Positions 17,899 to 25,815 of a stretch of DNA of 64,000 bases are shown piece after piece. This stretch comes from Desulfovibrio sp. (lineage in GTDB: Bacteria; Desulfobacterota; Desulfovibrionia; Desulfovibrionales; Desulfovibrionaceae). The notes under the pieces were generated by a model that did not search any database, had not been told where the DNA came from, and saw only the letters and a program-made list of their open reading frames with translations. The stretch covers positions 194,529-258,528 of the forward strand of contig NZ_WASP01000008.1 in the NCBI RefSeq assembly GCF_009712225.1. Reading direction: 5' to 3'. The position numbers and the translations under genes were made by a program. Position 1 is the stretch's first letter, and every line of letters begins with the position of its first letter.

Positions 17899-20622
17899 CT
17901 ACTTGGGCATGGCCTCCAACACCTTTTCGGGACGGGCGGGCAGATGACGCACGCGCGCGCCGCAGGCATTGTAGATGGCGTTGATGATGGCGGGGTGCGG
18001 CGCGGTGAGGGGCATCTCGCCCACGCCGGAAGCACCGAAGGGACCAGCCTTGCGGGGGGTCTGCACATAGACGATTTCCATGTTGTCGGGAATCATCTTG
18101 ATGGTAGGCACGCCCGCGCCAGCAAGGGTGCTGTGCTTCTTGAGGTCTTCGTAGTCTTCGGTAAGGGCAAGACCCACGCCCTGCGCCATACCGCCGTAGA
18201 TCTGGCCGTCGACCACCAGCTTGTTGCACAGGGTGCCGATGTCGGCCACGCACACGAGCTTTTCAACGGTGGTCTTGCCGGTGGCCACTTCCACGGCCAC
18301 TTCGGCCAGGAACAGGCCGTACATGTAGCAGGCAAAAGGTTCGCCCTGGCCCTTGAGGTCGCAATCCTTGGCCGGGGCAGACCACTTGCCGTCGTAGTGC
18401 ACGGGGCGGCCTTCGGCCTTCATTTCTTCATAGGTAAAGAAACCGCCGCTGGGCTTGCGCATGCCTTCAATCAGCATTTCGCAGGCCACACGGGTGGCGT
18501 TACCCGTAACCACCTGTGAACGCGAGCCGCCCGCAGGACCGGAATTGGGGGTCTTGCTGGTGTCGTTCATGACCAGATGGATGCTTTCGGGCTTGATGCC
18601 CAGGGGACGCAGGGCTTCGTGCGCGGTGCCCAGAGTACCGGAATCAGCGCCCTGACCGTGGTCTTCCCACGAGTTGCCGATGGTGACGCTGCCGTCGGGG
18701 TTCAGTTCCGCCCAGGCCTCGGAGGTATCCGGCCCATCAAGGCCAGCGCCGTACACGCCAAGGGCAATGCCCACGCCGCGTTTAACTTCGGCGGTGGAGC
18801 GGGCTTTGACGGCCTTTTTGGATTCTTCGTAATAGGGGCGCATTTTTTCAAACATTTCGGGCAGGCTCATGACTTCAGGAGTCTGGCCCGAGGGGTTGGT
18901 ATCGCCCTCGCGGTAGCAGTTCAGCGCGCGGATTTCAAAGGGATCCATGCCGAGCTTTTCGGCGAGCTCGTCCATGAGCACTTCAGAGGGGAATTCCGTT
19001 TCCGGCGCGCCGTAACCACGGAAAGCGGCGCCCCAGCAGTGGTTGGTGGCAACGGTACGGCCCTTGCCGCGAATATTGGCAATGCCGTAGCCAGCGCCAA
19101 TGTACTGTGCGCCGCGCAGGGTGAGCAGATCGCCGAATTCGGAATAGGGGCCGTGGTCAACGCTCCAGTCCGTTTCCATGGCAAGAATCTTGCCCTGCTT
19201 GTTGGCGGCGTAGCGAACGGTTGTCCAGAAGGGCGAGCGCTTGCCGGTGTAGCTCTGCTGCTGTTCATAGTTGTAGCGCAGGTGGCAGGGACGGCCGGTG
19301 GCCATGACGGCCACGCCCACAAGGGCTTCCATGGTGGGGCTGAACTTGTAGCCAAAGGTGCCGCCGGTGGTGTTCTGCACCACGACCAGATCCTTGGGGA
19401 ATTCCAGGCCAAGGCCGGGGGCGATCATCAACGCGTGCAGGTGGATGGCCACAGACTTGGAGTGGATGACCACCTGACCCTTGTCATTGATGTAGCCATA
19501 GCCCACATCGGGTTCGATGGGCAGGTGGGGCTGGCGCTGGGTGTAGTAGCTGCCCTCGGCAACCACATTGGCGGAATCATTGAAGAAGGGAGCGGTATCC
19601 GCGCCTTTTTCTTCAAGCTGTTCATAGTAAATATTGGGGGTACCGGGGTGGATTTCGATGGCGTCCGGAGCCATGGCTTCGGGGGCGCTCATGTATTCGG
19701 GCAGCAGCTCGAGGTCAAACTTGACCTTTTCGGCGGCGGCGCGGGCGTTGCATTCAGAATCGGCGCACACTATGGCAAGGGCGTCGCCGTACTGGAATAT
19801 CTTGGTGTCGTTAAGGATGGGGCGTTCCCAGCCGTCACCCTTGTTGGTGGGGAAGGTGATGAGACCGGTGATGCGGTTTCTGCCCTTCACGTCCTTATGG
19901 GTGAGCACCTTGTAGACACCGGGCATTTTTTCGGCTTCAGAGGTGTCAATGCCCTTGATAAGGGCGTGCGATACCTTGGCTTGGGCCAGGGCCAGATGCA
20001 GGGTGTTGGCGGGCAGGCGATGCGCCGCGTCCGCGCCGAATTCGGCGGTGCCGGTCACCTTGGCAACGGCAGTGGGACGAGGAATGGTGGAACCCCAGAT
20101 GCGGCCATCGGCAGGCATCTTGAAGGTCACGTCGTCCAGAGATTTTTCGCCGCGCATAAGGGCGGCGGCGTCCATAACGGCATCCACCAGAGGCTTGTAG
20201 CCCGTGCAGCGGCATACGTTGTGGTTTTTCTGGAACCAGTCGCGCACGTCCTCGCGACTGGGATTGGGATTGGAATCAAGCAGGGCCTTGGCCGAAACGA
20301 TGAAACCGGGGGTACAGAAACCGCACTGGGCCGCACCGTGGAATATCCAGGAGTGCTGCAGGGGGTGCAGATTGGCGGGCGTACCTACGCCCTCAAGGGT
20401 TGTAACGGCGGCGTTTTCCGCCACGCGATTCATTTTGACAACGCAGGCGCGTACAACTTTACCGTCAAGAATAACAGAGCAGGCGCCACACTGGCCTTTG
20501 CCGCAACCAACCTTGACACTGGTGAGCTGCAACTGATCACGCAACACGTCCACCAGCATATCTTCAGGTTTAACCAGCAAACGCCGGGGGATGCCGTTAA
20601 TCACAAGGGTTTTTGTTTCCAT
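17899..20622 (-). CDS. mop: Molybdenum aldehyde oxidoreductase (xanthine oxidase family)
   Basis: Oxidises aldehydes to carboxylic acids at a molybdopterin cytosine dinucleotide centre. The 907 residues equal the length of the D. gigas enzyme. The plant-type [2Fe-2S] Cys are at 40, 45, 48 and 60 (VGCGKGQCGACS). The second cluster ligands are in AQCGFCTPG and NVCRCTGY. Molybdenum-domain motifs include GGTFGYKF, AFRGYGAPE and, near the C-terminus, GASGVGEMPL with the catalytic Glu. It has no FAD domain, as in D. gigas, so electrons must leave to an external acceptor. GGAG precedes ATG 20622. The upstream molybdopterin-binding gene and downstream accessory genes look dedicated to it. Confidence 0.97.
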   Translation of the reverse strand: METKTLVINGIPRRLLVKPEDMLVDVLRDQLQLTSVKVGCGKGQCGACSVILDGKVVRACVVKMNRVAENAAVTTLEGVGTPANLHPLQHSWIFHGAAQCGFCTPGFIVSAKALLDSNPNPSREDVRDWFQKNHNVCRCTGYKPLVDAVMDAAALMRGEKSLDDVTFKMPADGRIWGSTIPRPTAVAKVTGTAEFGADAAHRLPANTLHLALAQAKVSHALIKGIDTSEAEKMPGVYKVLTHKDVKGRNRITGLITFPTNKGDGWERPILNDTKIFQYGDALAIVCADSECNARAAAEKVKFDLELLPEYMSAPEAMAPDAIEIHPGTPNIYYEQLEEKGADTAPFFNDSANVVAEGSYYTQRQPHLPIEPDVGYGYINDKGQVVIHSKSVAIHLHALMIAPGLGLEFPKDLVVVQNTTGGTFGYKFSPTMEALVGVAVMATGRPCHLRYNYEQQQSYTGKRSPFWTTVRYAANKQGKILAMETDWSVDHGPYSEFGDLLTLRGAQYIGAGYGIANIRGKGRTVATNHCWGAAFRGYGAPETEFPSEVLMDELAEKLGMDPFEIRALNCYREGDTNPSGQTPEVMSLPEMFEKMRPYYEESKKAVKARSTAEVKRGVGIALGVYGAGLDGPDTSEAWAELNPDGSVTIGNSWEDHGQGADSGTLGTAHEALRPLGIKPESIHLVMNDTSKTPNSGPAGGSRSQVVTGNATRVACEMLIEGMRKPSGGFFTYEEMKAEGRPVHYDGKWSAPAKDCDLKGQGEPFACYMYGLFLAEVAVEVATGKTTVEKLVCVADIGTLCNKLVVDGQIYGGMAQGVGLALTEDYEDLKKHSTLAGAGVPTIKMIPDNMEIVYVQTPRKAGPFGASGVGEMPLTAPHPAIINAIYNACGARVRHLPARPEKVLEAMPK

Positions 20623-20700
20623 GCGCGACTCCTTTAAATGATGAACAAAGTTATATGCCTACGCGGAAAATCCGCGCCCGGTATCTGGCTTGTCGCCTCC

Positions 20701-21741
20701 CTACTTGCCAAAGGGACAAATGGGGTAACGGCATACTTCGCACTGCGAGCAAAAACCGCCGTGCCCCAATGCCGCCACATCGGCCGCACTTACCTCTATG
20801 CCCGCCAAAAGGCGCGGCACGATCAGGTCAAAGATGCTGGCCTTGTGGTACATGACGCAGCCGGGCAGCCCCAGTACGGGAACCCGCCCAGCAGCGCCCT
20901 CGGCATATGCCAGAAGAAACATGGCCCCAGGGTAGACCGGCGCGCCGTAACTTGCCACTTCTGCACCGGAAGCGCGGATGGCTGTGGGCGTGCGGTCGTC
21001 GGGATCTACAGACATGCCGCCCGTAACCACAATAAGATCAGCTCCTTGCTCCAGAAAATCCCTGATTGCCCCGGCTGTCATGGGCACTTCGTCGCTGGTG
21101 AGGGTTTGCCCCACCACCGTGCTGCCCAGAGCCATAAATTTTTTGCGCAGTACAGGGCCAAAAGCATCCTGTATACGACCATAAAAAACCTCGCTGCCGG
21201 TAGTGACCACACCAACCTTGGCGCGGCGTAGCGGCAACACTTCTATGACCGGCCCGCTCACAAACGCCTCAAGCTGACGCAGTTTTTCGTCTTCAATCAT
21301 CAGCGGCACAACACGAGCCCCTGCAACAGAACGGCCCTTGGTGACATGTTGCATGGTGTGGATGGTTGCGACAGATATTTCGCCAAGGCTGTTGATGCGG
21401 TTGAGTACCGGCACATCAATGCGCAACAGCCCATCACAGGCGGCCTGCAGATCGATGCGGCCTTCCTTGGGGTCAGTGTGCACAAGGTTACCACCAGCAA
21501 CGGCGGCAATTATGCGCGCGGCGGCGTCATTTTCGTGCACCATGCCGGGCAGGGATTCAAAAACGTAAAGATGCTCTTTTCCGACCTGTAAAAGCACCTC
21601 AACATCTTCCTGCCGCACCACATGGCCTTTGCGAAAAACTGGTCCTTTGCTTTCACCTGGCACAATTCTGGTGATGTCGTGGCACAAAATACTACCCACG
21701 GCGTCATGAACACGGATGGTTTTCATTGCCAATTTGGACAT
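20701..21741 (-). CDS. MoeA-like molybdopterin-binding protein with C-terminal Cys cluster
   Basis: 346 residues. The central MoCF_biosynth-type fold is marked by VVTTGSEVFYGR and VVTGGMSVDPDDRTP, the molybdopterin-binding motifs of MoeA/MogA proteins. The last residues hold CSQCEVCRYPIC, a metal-binding Cys group not found in ordinary MoeA. A role in molybdenum insertion or cofactor handling for the adjacent mop gene is the best inference. ATG 21741 follows GGGAGAGG and is preferred over the second ATG at 21726. It is first in the operon, with 78 bases before mop. Confidence 0.88.
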   Translation of the reverse strand: MSKLAMKTIRVHDAVGSILCHDITRIVPGESKGPVFRKGHVVRQEDVEVLLQVGKEHLYVFESLPGMVHENDAAARIIAAVAGGNLVHTDPKEGRIDLQAACDGLLRIDVPVLNRINSLGEISVATIHTMQHVTKGRSVAGARVVPLMIEDEKLRQLEAFVSGPVIEVLPLRRAKVGVVTTGSEVFYGRIQDAFGPVLRKKFMALGSTVVGQTLTSDEVPMTAGAIRDFLEQGADLIVVTGGMSVDPDDRTPTAIRASGAEVASYGAPVYPGAMFLLAYAEGAAGRVPVLGLPGCVMYHKASIFDLIVPRLLAGIEVSAADVAALGHGGFCSQCEVCRYPICPFGK

Positions 21742-22021
21742 GACCTCTCCCGAAGCTGACTTCTAGATTGTGCATAAAATAGCACCCTCGCAACAAAATG
21801 CAAAATAAAATTCGTTATTTATTAATTGTGCTTTTGCTAACCGGCTGACTTGTCATGGTATCAACAGATAAATTCCTCTTTTTTGCAAAAAGCGTGATTA
21901 TTGTGCCCGCAAGTGCCCGCGCCAGCAGACAGGCGGCATTGACAGCGGCCCTATTCTTTGCGACAGGGAAAGAAAACGCCGCCGCGATTTTTATGATCGC
22001 GGCAGTATTATGAGGAACGCC
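21742..22021. other. Divergent control region, mop operon and lipoprotein gene
   Basis: 280 AT-rich bases between the minus-strand mop operon and a plus-strand lipoprotein gene, with no gene of its own. It contains the candidate mop-operon promoter (21776-21803). A perfect inverted repeat, GCCGCGAT 21981-21988 with ATCGCGGC 21996-22003, lies just ahead of the lipoprotein ribosome-binding site. Confidence 0.6.
21776..21803 (-). promoter_or_regulatory. Candidate promoter of the mop operon
   Basis: On the minus strand, TTGCAT (21803-21798) and TATTTT (21781-21776) are 16 bases apart. The predicted start would leave a leader of about 30 bases before ATG 21741. Reasonable sigma-70 boxes, but unproven. 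Confidence 0.4.
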
Positions 22022-22399
22022 ATGCAAACGCTTTCAGCATACTTGCCACTGGGCCAAGCCCGGCTTGCACTTTCCGGACTGGCGCTTTTTGCCACCCTGC
22101 TGCTCGGCGGGTGCGGCTTTGGCGGATCGCCTGCCCAGCCAGAAACGCCCCCCGGCCCGGTTACGGGATTCATGATTGCTTCCAACGTGGGCGAAACCGC
22201 TACTGTTGACGACCCAGATTTTGGCAAGGGCGTGCGCGTGAGCCTCGATGAACTTTTTACCTCGGCCAAGGGCGAAGACTGCAAACGCGGCACGGTGCTT
22301 GCGGGTCAGCGTGAGGCAGAGGTTATTGTCATCTGCCGCGATGCCACGGGCCGCTGGAACATGGCCCCACGCGTGTGGGGACAGGGCCTCTCGCAATAA
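22022..22399 (+). CDS. Small predicted lipoprotein of unknown function
   Basis: 125 residues. The N-terminus has a signal peptide (LALSGLALFATLLLGGC) with the lipobox LGGC, so lipid attachment is expected. The mature part is short, has two Cys (DCKRG and VICRD) that could form a disulfide, and ends in a Trp-rich patch. I do not recognise the family. ATG 22022 follows GAGGA at 22012-22016; an ATG at 22010 in frame has no such site. It precedes a polysaccharide-export gene by 272 bases, and a link to it is possible but not shown. Confidence 0.75.
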   Translation: MQTLSAYLPLGQARLALSGLALFATLLLGGCGFGGSPAQPETPPGPVTGFMIASNVGETATVDDPDFGKGVRVSLDELFTSAKGEDCKRGTVLAGQREAEVIVICRDATGRWNMAPRVWGQGLSQ

Positions 22400-22492
22400 A
22401 ACACCCCTGAGCAGAGCCTTGAGGCATGCGGGCAAAAAAACGCCCATACCAGCATTGCCTCTGGCTAATCTGGGCAAATATGATTATTTATT

Positions 22493-22526
22493 GAAGCGCA
22501 CGGCGGCTATCATGCCCGTGCGCTTC
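22493..22526. repeat. Perfect 11-bp inverted repeat before the export gene
   Basis: GAAGCGCACGG (22493-22503) and CCGTGCGCTTC (22516-22526) pair perfectly around a 12-nt loop. The T-run expected of a plus-strand terminator is missing. It could be a leader hairpin or an operator for the export gene; minus-strand termination is possible because an A/T-rich stretch lies left of it. Confidence 0.6.
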
Positions 22527-22671
22527 ACTTGTTACGGTTGCAAGCCCTGCAACGGCGCTTTTCCGCATCGGTTGGCACATGGCGCTGGCCATTCCACCCG
22601 CGAACCGCGCCACAGGGCTGGTCACGGAACCCAAGGGCAACTGCCTGTTTGTGGAACCATTTCTGGGGGCC

Positions 22672-24276
22672 ATGCAAGCCCGAACCCATTGCATCATCAC
22701 TACCATGTCGCACAGAACATTTTTTGCTTTTCTGCTGGTATTTCTGGCCTTGTCGTGTACAGCCAAGGCCGAGGACGCTCCGCAACCCTATGCAGCCAAC
22801 CTTTTTCAGGGCAATTTTTCGCAAAGCAAGGACGCGGCCAAAGACGCCAAGGATACCTCCATCATCGCCCCTGGCGACAGGGTGGTATTGCGTCTTTGGG
22901 GCGGCAACCTCAAGGTTGACAGCACCCTTATCGTAGCCGCCGACGGCCATCTTGACGTGCCCGAGGTGGGCGCTATTCCCGTTGCTGGGCTTGGCTACGA
23001 CAAGCTGACAGAAGCCCTGCGCAGCAAACTGGCCGCCAATGGTCACTCTGACGCGCAGATCTACGCAGCCCCACTCGATGCCCGCCCTGTGGCCATTTTT
23101 GTGACCGGCGGCGTGGCCAAGCCGGGGCGCTACACTGGCACGCCCGGCGACCCCCTGCTGAGCTTTCTTGACAAGGCGGGCGGGCTCGACCCGGTGCGAG
23201 GCAGCTACCGTGACATTCGCCTTATGCGCGACGGCAAGGCCGTAGCCAACCTCGACCTCTACCCCTTTGCCCGCAAGGGCGTATTGCCAGCCGTGCGCGT
23301 ACAGGAAGGCGACACTCTGGTGGTAGGCGACAAAGGCCCCACGGTTACCGCCATCGGTGCAGTGCGCACCCCGGCCAAGTTTGAATTCCCCAAGGGCAAA
23401 TCTTCTGGTGCGGCCCTGATTGAACTGGCCGAGCCGCAAAACAGCGCCTCGCACATTGCCCTTACGGGCACGCGCAATGGCGCGCCCTACAGCACCTATC
23501 TGCCGCTCAAGGAACTGCGCAACCTCATGCTGGAAGACGGCGATCAGGTACAGTTTATTGCCGATGCGCCCGGCAACACCATGATGGTTGAAGTGCAGGG
23601 TGCTGTGCGCGGCGCCTCGCGCTTTCCCGTGCGGCGCGGCGCCCGCCTGCAGGAAGTAAAGAACTTCATTGCGGTTGAACCGGGCCGCGCCAATCTGCAG
23701 GCCATGTACATCAAGCGTAAGAGCGTTGCAGCCCGCCAGAAAAAGGCAATCGCCGATTCGCTGCGCAGGCTTGAGGAAACAGCCCTCACTGCTTCATCTG
23801 CCAGCTCGGACGAAGCGTCCATCCGCGCCAAGGAGGCCGAAATGGTCTCCAAGTTTGTGGAGCGCGCCAAAACAGTGGAACCCGAGGGTGTTGTGGTGCT
23901 CGATGGTGGCCCGGACAAGGCCGATCTGGCGCTGGAGGACGGCGACATTATTGTTATACCGCCCAAGAGCGACGTAGTGCTCGTGAGTGGCGAGGTCATG
24001 ATGCCCCAGGCAATGCTGTGGGGCAAAAAGAAGGATGTGGACGACTACATCAAGGGCGCTGGCGGTTACACCAACCGTGCCGACCACGACAAGGTACTGG
24101 TGTTGCACCAGAACGGCTCTGTTTCGCAGGACGGAGACAAGATTCTGCCAGGCGATCAGGTTATGATTCTGCCAAGGGTGGAATCCAAAAACATGCAGGC
24201 CGTCAAGGATATTACCCAGGTTATCATGCAGGTTGTGGTTTCGGCCCGTCTGCTGCTGGGTATGCCATCCTTGTAA
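22672..24276 (+). CDS. Polysaccharide export protein with SLBB domains
   Basis: About 534 residues as drawn. After a signal peptide (FFAFLLVFLALSCTAKA) comes a poly-export domain (APGDRVVLRLWGG) and repeated SLBB beta-grasp modules, including FVTGGVAKPGRYTG and VSGEVMMPQAM. It ends with a short hydrophobic segment. Wza-like proteins of this kind form outer-membrane channels for capsule or exopolysaccharide. The gene stands alone, with no synthesis or chain-length genes beside it. The start is uncertain: ATG 22672 has GGGGG upstream, while ATG 22705 sits right at the signal peptide but lacks a ribosome-binding site. Confidence 0.82.
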   Translation: MQARTHCIITTMSHRTFFAFLLVFLALSCTAKAEDAPQPYAANLFQGNFSQSKDAAKDAKDTSIIAPGDRVVLRLWGGNLKVDSTLIVAADGHLDVPEVGAIPVAGLGYDKLTEALRSKLAANGHSDAQIYAAPLDARPVAIFVTGGVAKPGRYTGTPGDPLLSFLDKAGGLDPVRGSYRDIRLMRDGKAVANLDLYPFARKGVLPAVRVQEGDTLVVGDKGPTVTAIGAVRTPAKFEFPKGKSSGAALIELAEPQNSASHIALTGTRNGAPYSTYLPLKELRNLMLEDGDQVQFIADAPGNTMMVEVQGAVRGASRFPVRRGARLQEVKNFIAVEPGRANLQAMYIKRKSVAARQKKAIADSLRRLEETALTASSASSDEASIRAKEAEMVSKFVERAKTVEPEGVVVLDGGPDKADLALEDGDIIVIPPKSDVVLVSGEVMMPQAMLWGKKKDVDDYIKGAGGYTNRADHDKVLVLHQNGSVSQDGDKILPGDQVMILPRVESKNMQAVKDITQVIMQVVVSARLLLGMPSL

Positions 24277-24444
24277 TGAACACAAAAATAACGGCTGATT
24301 GCAGTGCAGTATCTACCCTGCCAGATCTTTCAGCTGTAGCTTTGCCGCAGGGCAGCGATGTGGAAAAAGCAGTCACTTGAGGTCACAAAAAAAATGCTGG
24401 CATCATTGGTCTGATATACACGTTGACTTGGGCAACAAAACCAG

Positions 24445-24464
24445 GGGGGCTTCGGCCCCCTTTT
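24445..24464 (+). terminator. Rho-independent terminator
   Basis: GGGGGC (24445-24450), TTCG tetraloop, GCCCCC (24455-24460), then TTTT. It ends transcription from the polysaccharide-export gene, 169 bases upstream. Confidence 0.9.
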
Positions 24465-24496
24465 CAGTTTCGGCTACAAAATGTGCTCACGTGTGG

Positions 24497-24513
24497 TTGC
24501 GTCACAGACACAA
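24497..24513. promoter_or_regulatory. Candidate operator before the Crp/Fnr gene
   Basis: TTGCGTC and GACACAA flank a 3-base centre and form a dyad with one mismatch. It lies about 27 bases before the regulator start, a position suited to autoregulation. The shape is like a Crp/Fnr-family site, but the assignment is a guess. Confidence 0.35.
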
Positions 24514-24539
24514 TTTGTTGTAAGCTGATTCAAGGTATT

Positions 24540-25250
24540 ATGCATCTGTCAGAGGAGTACATGGAACGCGCATTGGAAGCCTCACCACTGTTTTCGGGCA
24601 TGAGCGGGCACGAAGCCAGCCTGTGCCTTGCCTGCAGTGGAGCATCTGAAGAACAGCACGGAAAGGGCGCACTGATTTTTGCAGAATCAGACCCCCCGGA
24701 AAGGCTCTATGTACTGCTTGAAGGCACGGTTAACGTATGCCGAGAATCGGCGGAAGGCAGACGTGCGGTTATGGCCCGCGTAGAGGCCCCCGGCGATCTT
24801 TTTGGTGAGGTGCATGTTTTTTTGGGCCGCCCCAGTTATGGATGCAGCGTGCTGGCTGAAACCCCGGTGCGCGTGCTGGGCATACCGGCGCGGTTCTTTT
24901 ACGCCACCTGCGAAAAATCGTGTTCTGTGCATTCGCGCATGATACGCAATATGCTGGGCATATTTGCGCACAAGGCTTTTTTTCTCACGCGTCGCATCTC
25001 GCTGCTTTCATCTGGCAGCCTGCGGCGCAAGATTGCGGCCCTGCTGCTTGAGCACCGCCAGCCCGACGGCAATGTTTCGCTGGCCATGAACCGCGAGCAG
25101 ATGGCCGATTTTCTGGGGGTTACCCGCCCCTCCCTGTCACGCGAGCTGGCCTCCATGCGCGATGAAGGCCTGCTACAGATTGAAGGACGCGCCATACGCG
25201 TGCCCGACCCCGCCTCCCTGAATTTTCTGTGCGAGTACTTTCCGGCCTAA
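24540..25250 (+). CDS. Crp/Fnr family transcriptional regulator, candidate HcpR-like
   Basis: 236 residues. The N-terminal cyclic-nucleotide-binding-type beta barrel spans about residues 15-130 (KGALIFAESDPPERLYVLLEG, then GDLFGEV). A long dimer helix follows, then a winged helix-turn-helix near 175-225 (REQMADFLGVTRPSLSREL). No Fnr-type Cys quartet is visible. It is followed by a cupin gene and hcp on the same strand; in Desulfovibrio an Hcp-controlling Crp/Fnr protein (HcpR) is known, so this gene is a good candidate. Two starts are possible: ATG 24540 (AAGG upstream) and ATG 24561 (AGAGGAG but only 3 bases away). Confidence 0.85.
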   Translation: MHLSEEYMERALEASPLFSGMSGHEASLCLACSGASEEQHGKGALIFAESDPPERLYVLLEGTVNVCRESAEGRRAVMARVEAPGDLFGEVHVFLGRPSYGCSVLAETPVRVLGIPARFFYATCEKSCSVHSRMIRNMLGIFAHKAFFLTRRISLLSSGSLRRKIAALLLEHRQPDGNVSLAMNREQMADFLGVTRPSLSRELASMRDEGLLQIEGRAIRVPDPASLNFLCEYFPA

Positions 25251-25341
25251 GCTATTTATTTTTTAATAAATATTGTGGTTTGAGATACGTGCATTCCGCT
25301 TTTGCAGCCTGACAGAAAATTTTTTTCATCTTTTTTGCGCA

Positions 25342-25361
25342 TCCGTAACAATTGGTACGGA
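25342..25361. promoter_or_regulatory. Candidate operator before cupin-hcp
   Basis: TCCGTA (25342-25347) and TACGGA (25356-25361) form a perfect 6-8-6 inverted repeat in the AT-rich leader, about 50 bases before the cupin start. It is a plausible regulator site for the cupin-hcp transcript. Confidence 0.4.
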
Positions 25362-25412
25362 ACCATTGTCCCAGCCTTGATAGAACGAAATCGTCAACAC
25401 AAGGAGGGCCTC

Positions 25413-25766
25413 ATGGAACGCATTCTCAAGAACCTTGATTACGCCGCAGCGCTGCCCCTGGCCGCGCAGGTCGAATGCCAACCCGGCCAGATCGCAAGCA
25501 AGACCCTTATCCAAAACGCCTCTGTGGGCATTACCCTGTTTGCCTTTGACGCAAACGAAGAAATCAGCGCCCATACCTCCACGGGCGACGCGATGGTTCT
25601 CGTTCTCGAAGGTGCCGCAGAAGTAACCATCAGCGGCCAGTCACATACGGTCAAGGCGGGTGAGGTTATCATTATGCCCGCTGGTCAGCCGCACGCAGTA
25701 CGCGCGCAAGAGCGCTTCAAGATGCTGCTTACCGTCGTTTTTTCTACCCCCAAGGCCGCCGCTTAG
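25413..25766 (+). CDS. Cupin-domain protein
   Basis: 117 residues forming a single conserved beta-barrel cupin. The metal-binding motifs are visible as [19 protein letters not shown] (His/Glu) and MPAGQPHAV (His). The substrate is unknown; cupins next to hcp are common in anaerobes, and a role in nitrosative or oxidative stress is an inference from that neighbour. The start ATG 25413 has a strong AAGGAGG five bases upstream; the longer open frame is rejected. It ends 49 bases before hcp and the two are probably co-transcribed. Confidence 0.85.
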   Translation: MERILKNLDYAAALPLAAQVECQPGQIASKTLIQNASVGITLFAFDANEEISAHTSTGDAMVLVLEGAAEVTISGQSHTVKAGEVIIMPAGQPHAVRAQERFKMLLTVVFSTPKAAA

Positions 25767-25815
25767 GCGGATCACCCGCACAGCCTCCGCCTTGCGGAGC
25801 GTAAGGAGACTTTTC

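Noticed and set aside
18577-20637. A 686-codon plus-strand frame opposite the aldehyde oxidoreductase
   Set aside because: It is an antisense artefact of the mop gene: Gly/His/Val-rich, no family features, while mop matches the known enzyme in length and Cys positions.
21798-21830. ModE-type molybdate operator upstream of the mop operon
   Set aside because: Only a single weak half-site (TTCGTTATTTA) was visible. The second half and the right spacing are missing.
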